DNA of 50,149 nt from Actinomycetota bacterium. GTDB lineage: Bacteria > Actinomycetota > Thermoleophilia > Gaiellales > Gaiellaceae. The stretch spans positions 1 through 50,149 of the forward strand of contig OMIZ01000016.1 in assembly GCA_900299235.1 (NCBI GenBank), read 5' to 3'. How positions within the stretch are numbered: the first letter of the stretch is position 1; each line of letters opens with the position of its first letter. The notes under the pieces were generated by a model. That model made no database searches, had not been told where the DNA came from, and saw nothing but the letters and a program-made list of their open reading frames with translations. Below are positions 49,219-50,149 of this stretch, one piece after another. Made by a program: the position numbers and the translations under genes.

Positions 49219-50149
49219 CTACCGGGCTGAGCGCAGCCGCGGCGCACTGCCCCAGGCAAACTCGATGCCCTGGTGGAGTGCCTCACGCGTCCGGCGCGGG
49301 TCAATGACGTCGTCGAGGAACAGATGCGCCGCAGCCTCCCAGGGCTCCGACTCGTGCGCCCACTCGATCGCGAGCTCGGCGGCGAGCGCGTCAGCCGCCT
49401 CCTTGCCTTCGTTCGCGAGCACCTCTTCGAGCTTGCGCTTGTGGACCGTACGGACGCCGGTCTCCGGCGCCATGAAGCCGAGCTCGGCCGTCGGCCAGGC
49501 AAGCACGAGGTCTGGGTGCGTGGGACGGCCACCGAGCGCGAAGTGCCCGCCACCGTAGGCCTTACGGATCACCAGGGCGATCTTCGGAACCTTCGCACGC
49601 GAGAGGCGCGCAACAACCTTCTCGTAGCCCGCCAGGATGCCGCCCTGCTCTGCATCGGAGCCGATCATCAGCCCCGGTACGTCCTGCAAGAAGACGAGCG
49701 GGATATTGAAGGTGTCACAGAGATCGATGAACGCGACCTCTTTGGCGAGCGCTGGAACGTCCATGACACCGCCGCGCTGCATCGGTTGACTCGCGACGAC
49801 GCCAACGACCTCACCTTCGAGGCGCGCGAGTGACGTCAGCACGCTGGCACCGACCTTTTCGGCCCACGGCAGGATGCTCCCACCGTCGAAGATCGCTTCG
49901 AGCACCTTGCGCATGTCGTACCCGCGACGCTGGTCGGTAGGCACCAGGTCGATCACCGTGGCGGGATCGCGTGACGGCGGAACCGCAGGCGCCGATGGGG
50001 CGGGATGATCGGCGGAGTCGGGCAGATACGAGAGCGCGCGGCGCAGAGCGGCAATTGCCTCCTGCTCCGTTTCGAAAACGGCATGCGCGTTGCGGTTCTT
50101 GCCAGCGGAAACTGCTGGGCCGCCAAGTTCGTCGGCGGTCAGTTCCTCA
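49219..50149 (-). CDS. Acyl-CoA carboxylase carboxyltransferase subunit (5' end beyond the window)
   Basis: About 310 residues are visible, running out of the right edge with no start. The frame is open to the edge (track start GTG 49956 is internal). Biotin-carboxylase-linked fold: AHAVFETEQEAIAALRRALSYLP, then VPTDQRRGYDMRKVLEAIFDGGS, MDVPALAKEVAFIDLCDTFNIPLVFLQDVPGLMIG, AYGGGHFALGGRPTHPDLVLAWPTAELGFMAPETGV. Propionyl-CoA, acetyl-CoA or methylcrotonyl-CoA could be the substrate. Its context with an epimerase-like gene favours propionyl-CoA. Confidence 0.88.
   Translation of the reverse strand, partial: EELTADELGGPAVSAGKNRNAHAVFETEQEAIAALRRALSYLPDSADHPAPSAPAVPPSRDPATVIDLVPTDQRRGYDMRKVLEAIFDGGSILPWAEKVGASVLTSLARLEGEVVGVVASQPMQRGGVMDVPALAKEVAFIDLCDTFNIPLVFLQDVPGLMIGSDAEQGGILAGYEKVVARLSRAKVPKIALVIRKAYGGGHFALGGRPTHPDLVLAWPTAELGFMAPETGVRTVHKRKLEEVLANEGKEAADALAAELAIEWAHESEPWEAAAHLFLDDVIDPRRTREALHQGIEFAWGSAPRLRSAR

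Overview
This is a GC-rich, tightly packed bacterial chromosome segment. Two F420/LLM-type oxidoreductases, a KstR2-like TetR regulator, IpdA/IpdB-like CoA-transferase-fold pairs, GTG/TTG starts and several apparently leaderless promoters point to an Actinomycetota member. A deep-branching high-GC class such as Thermoleophilia or Acidimicrobiia is plausible, but I cannot fix the taxon. I see no tRNA, rRNA, CRISPR, prophage or transposase gene.

Nearly the whole window is one catabolic island for CoA thioesters. From left to right: the end of an alpha-hydroxy-acid oxidase (1-246); a minus-strand beta-oxidation operon with ETF-quinone oxidoreductase, acyl-CoA dehydrogenase, enoyl-CoA hydratase, a detached B12-binding mutase subunit and 3-hydroxyacyl-CoA dehydrogenase (256-5215); a minus operon with the methylmalonyl-CoA mutase catalytic subunit plus a UGSC-family protein and its partner (5303-8656); a divergent EthD-like gene; a mazEF-type toxin-antitoxin pair; a minus operon with an IpdAB-like pair, enoyl-CoA hydratase, LLM oxidoreductase and OYE-type flavoenzyme (10061-15423); an alpha/beta hydrolase; a REP/MITE-like inverted repeat; a Liv-type ABC uptake system with an acyl-CoA synthetase (16542-23348); a split MaoC hydratase and an MFS transporter (23556-25643); and a second IpdAB/LLM/OYE operon extended by a KstD-like flavoprotein, an SDR, a phytoene-desaturase-like flavoprotein and a SnoaL/PaaK-like fusion (25866-35442). 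These are followed by AhpD-like, VOC and DUF1272 genes, two more acyl-CoA dehydrogenases, a free biotinyl-domain protein, a divergent thiolase/VOC/flavoprotein/CoA-ligase operon, a hicBA module with a broken hicA, two divergent SDR genes, the TetR gene, a VOC gene and a truncated acyl-CoA carboxylase carboxyltransferase.

A 16-bp palindrome of the form CCAAAC-N4-GTTTGG, some copies degenerate, lies in front of almost every catabolic operon. I count ten copies, one of them upstream of the TetR gene itself. I infer that this KstR2-like regulator controls the island as one regulon. Working model: an acidic or ring-containing substrate is imported (Liv ABC, MFS), activated by the AMP-forming ligases, oxidised by the flavoproteins, ring-opened or hydrolysed by the IpdAB-like pairs, and shortened by beta-oxidation to acetyl-CoA and propionyl-CoA. 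Propionyl-CoA then passes through carboxylase, epimerase and mutase to succinyl-CoA. The substrate is unknown; steroid, terpenoid or alicyclic acids are the best guess by analogy.
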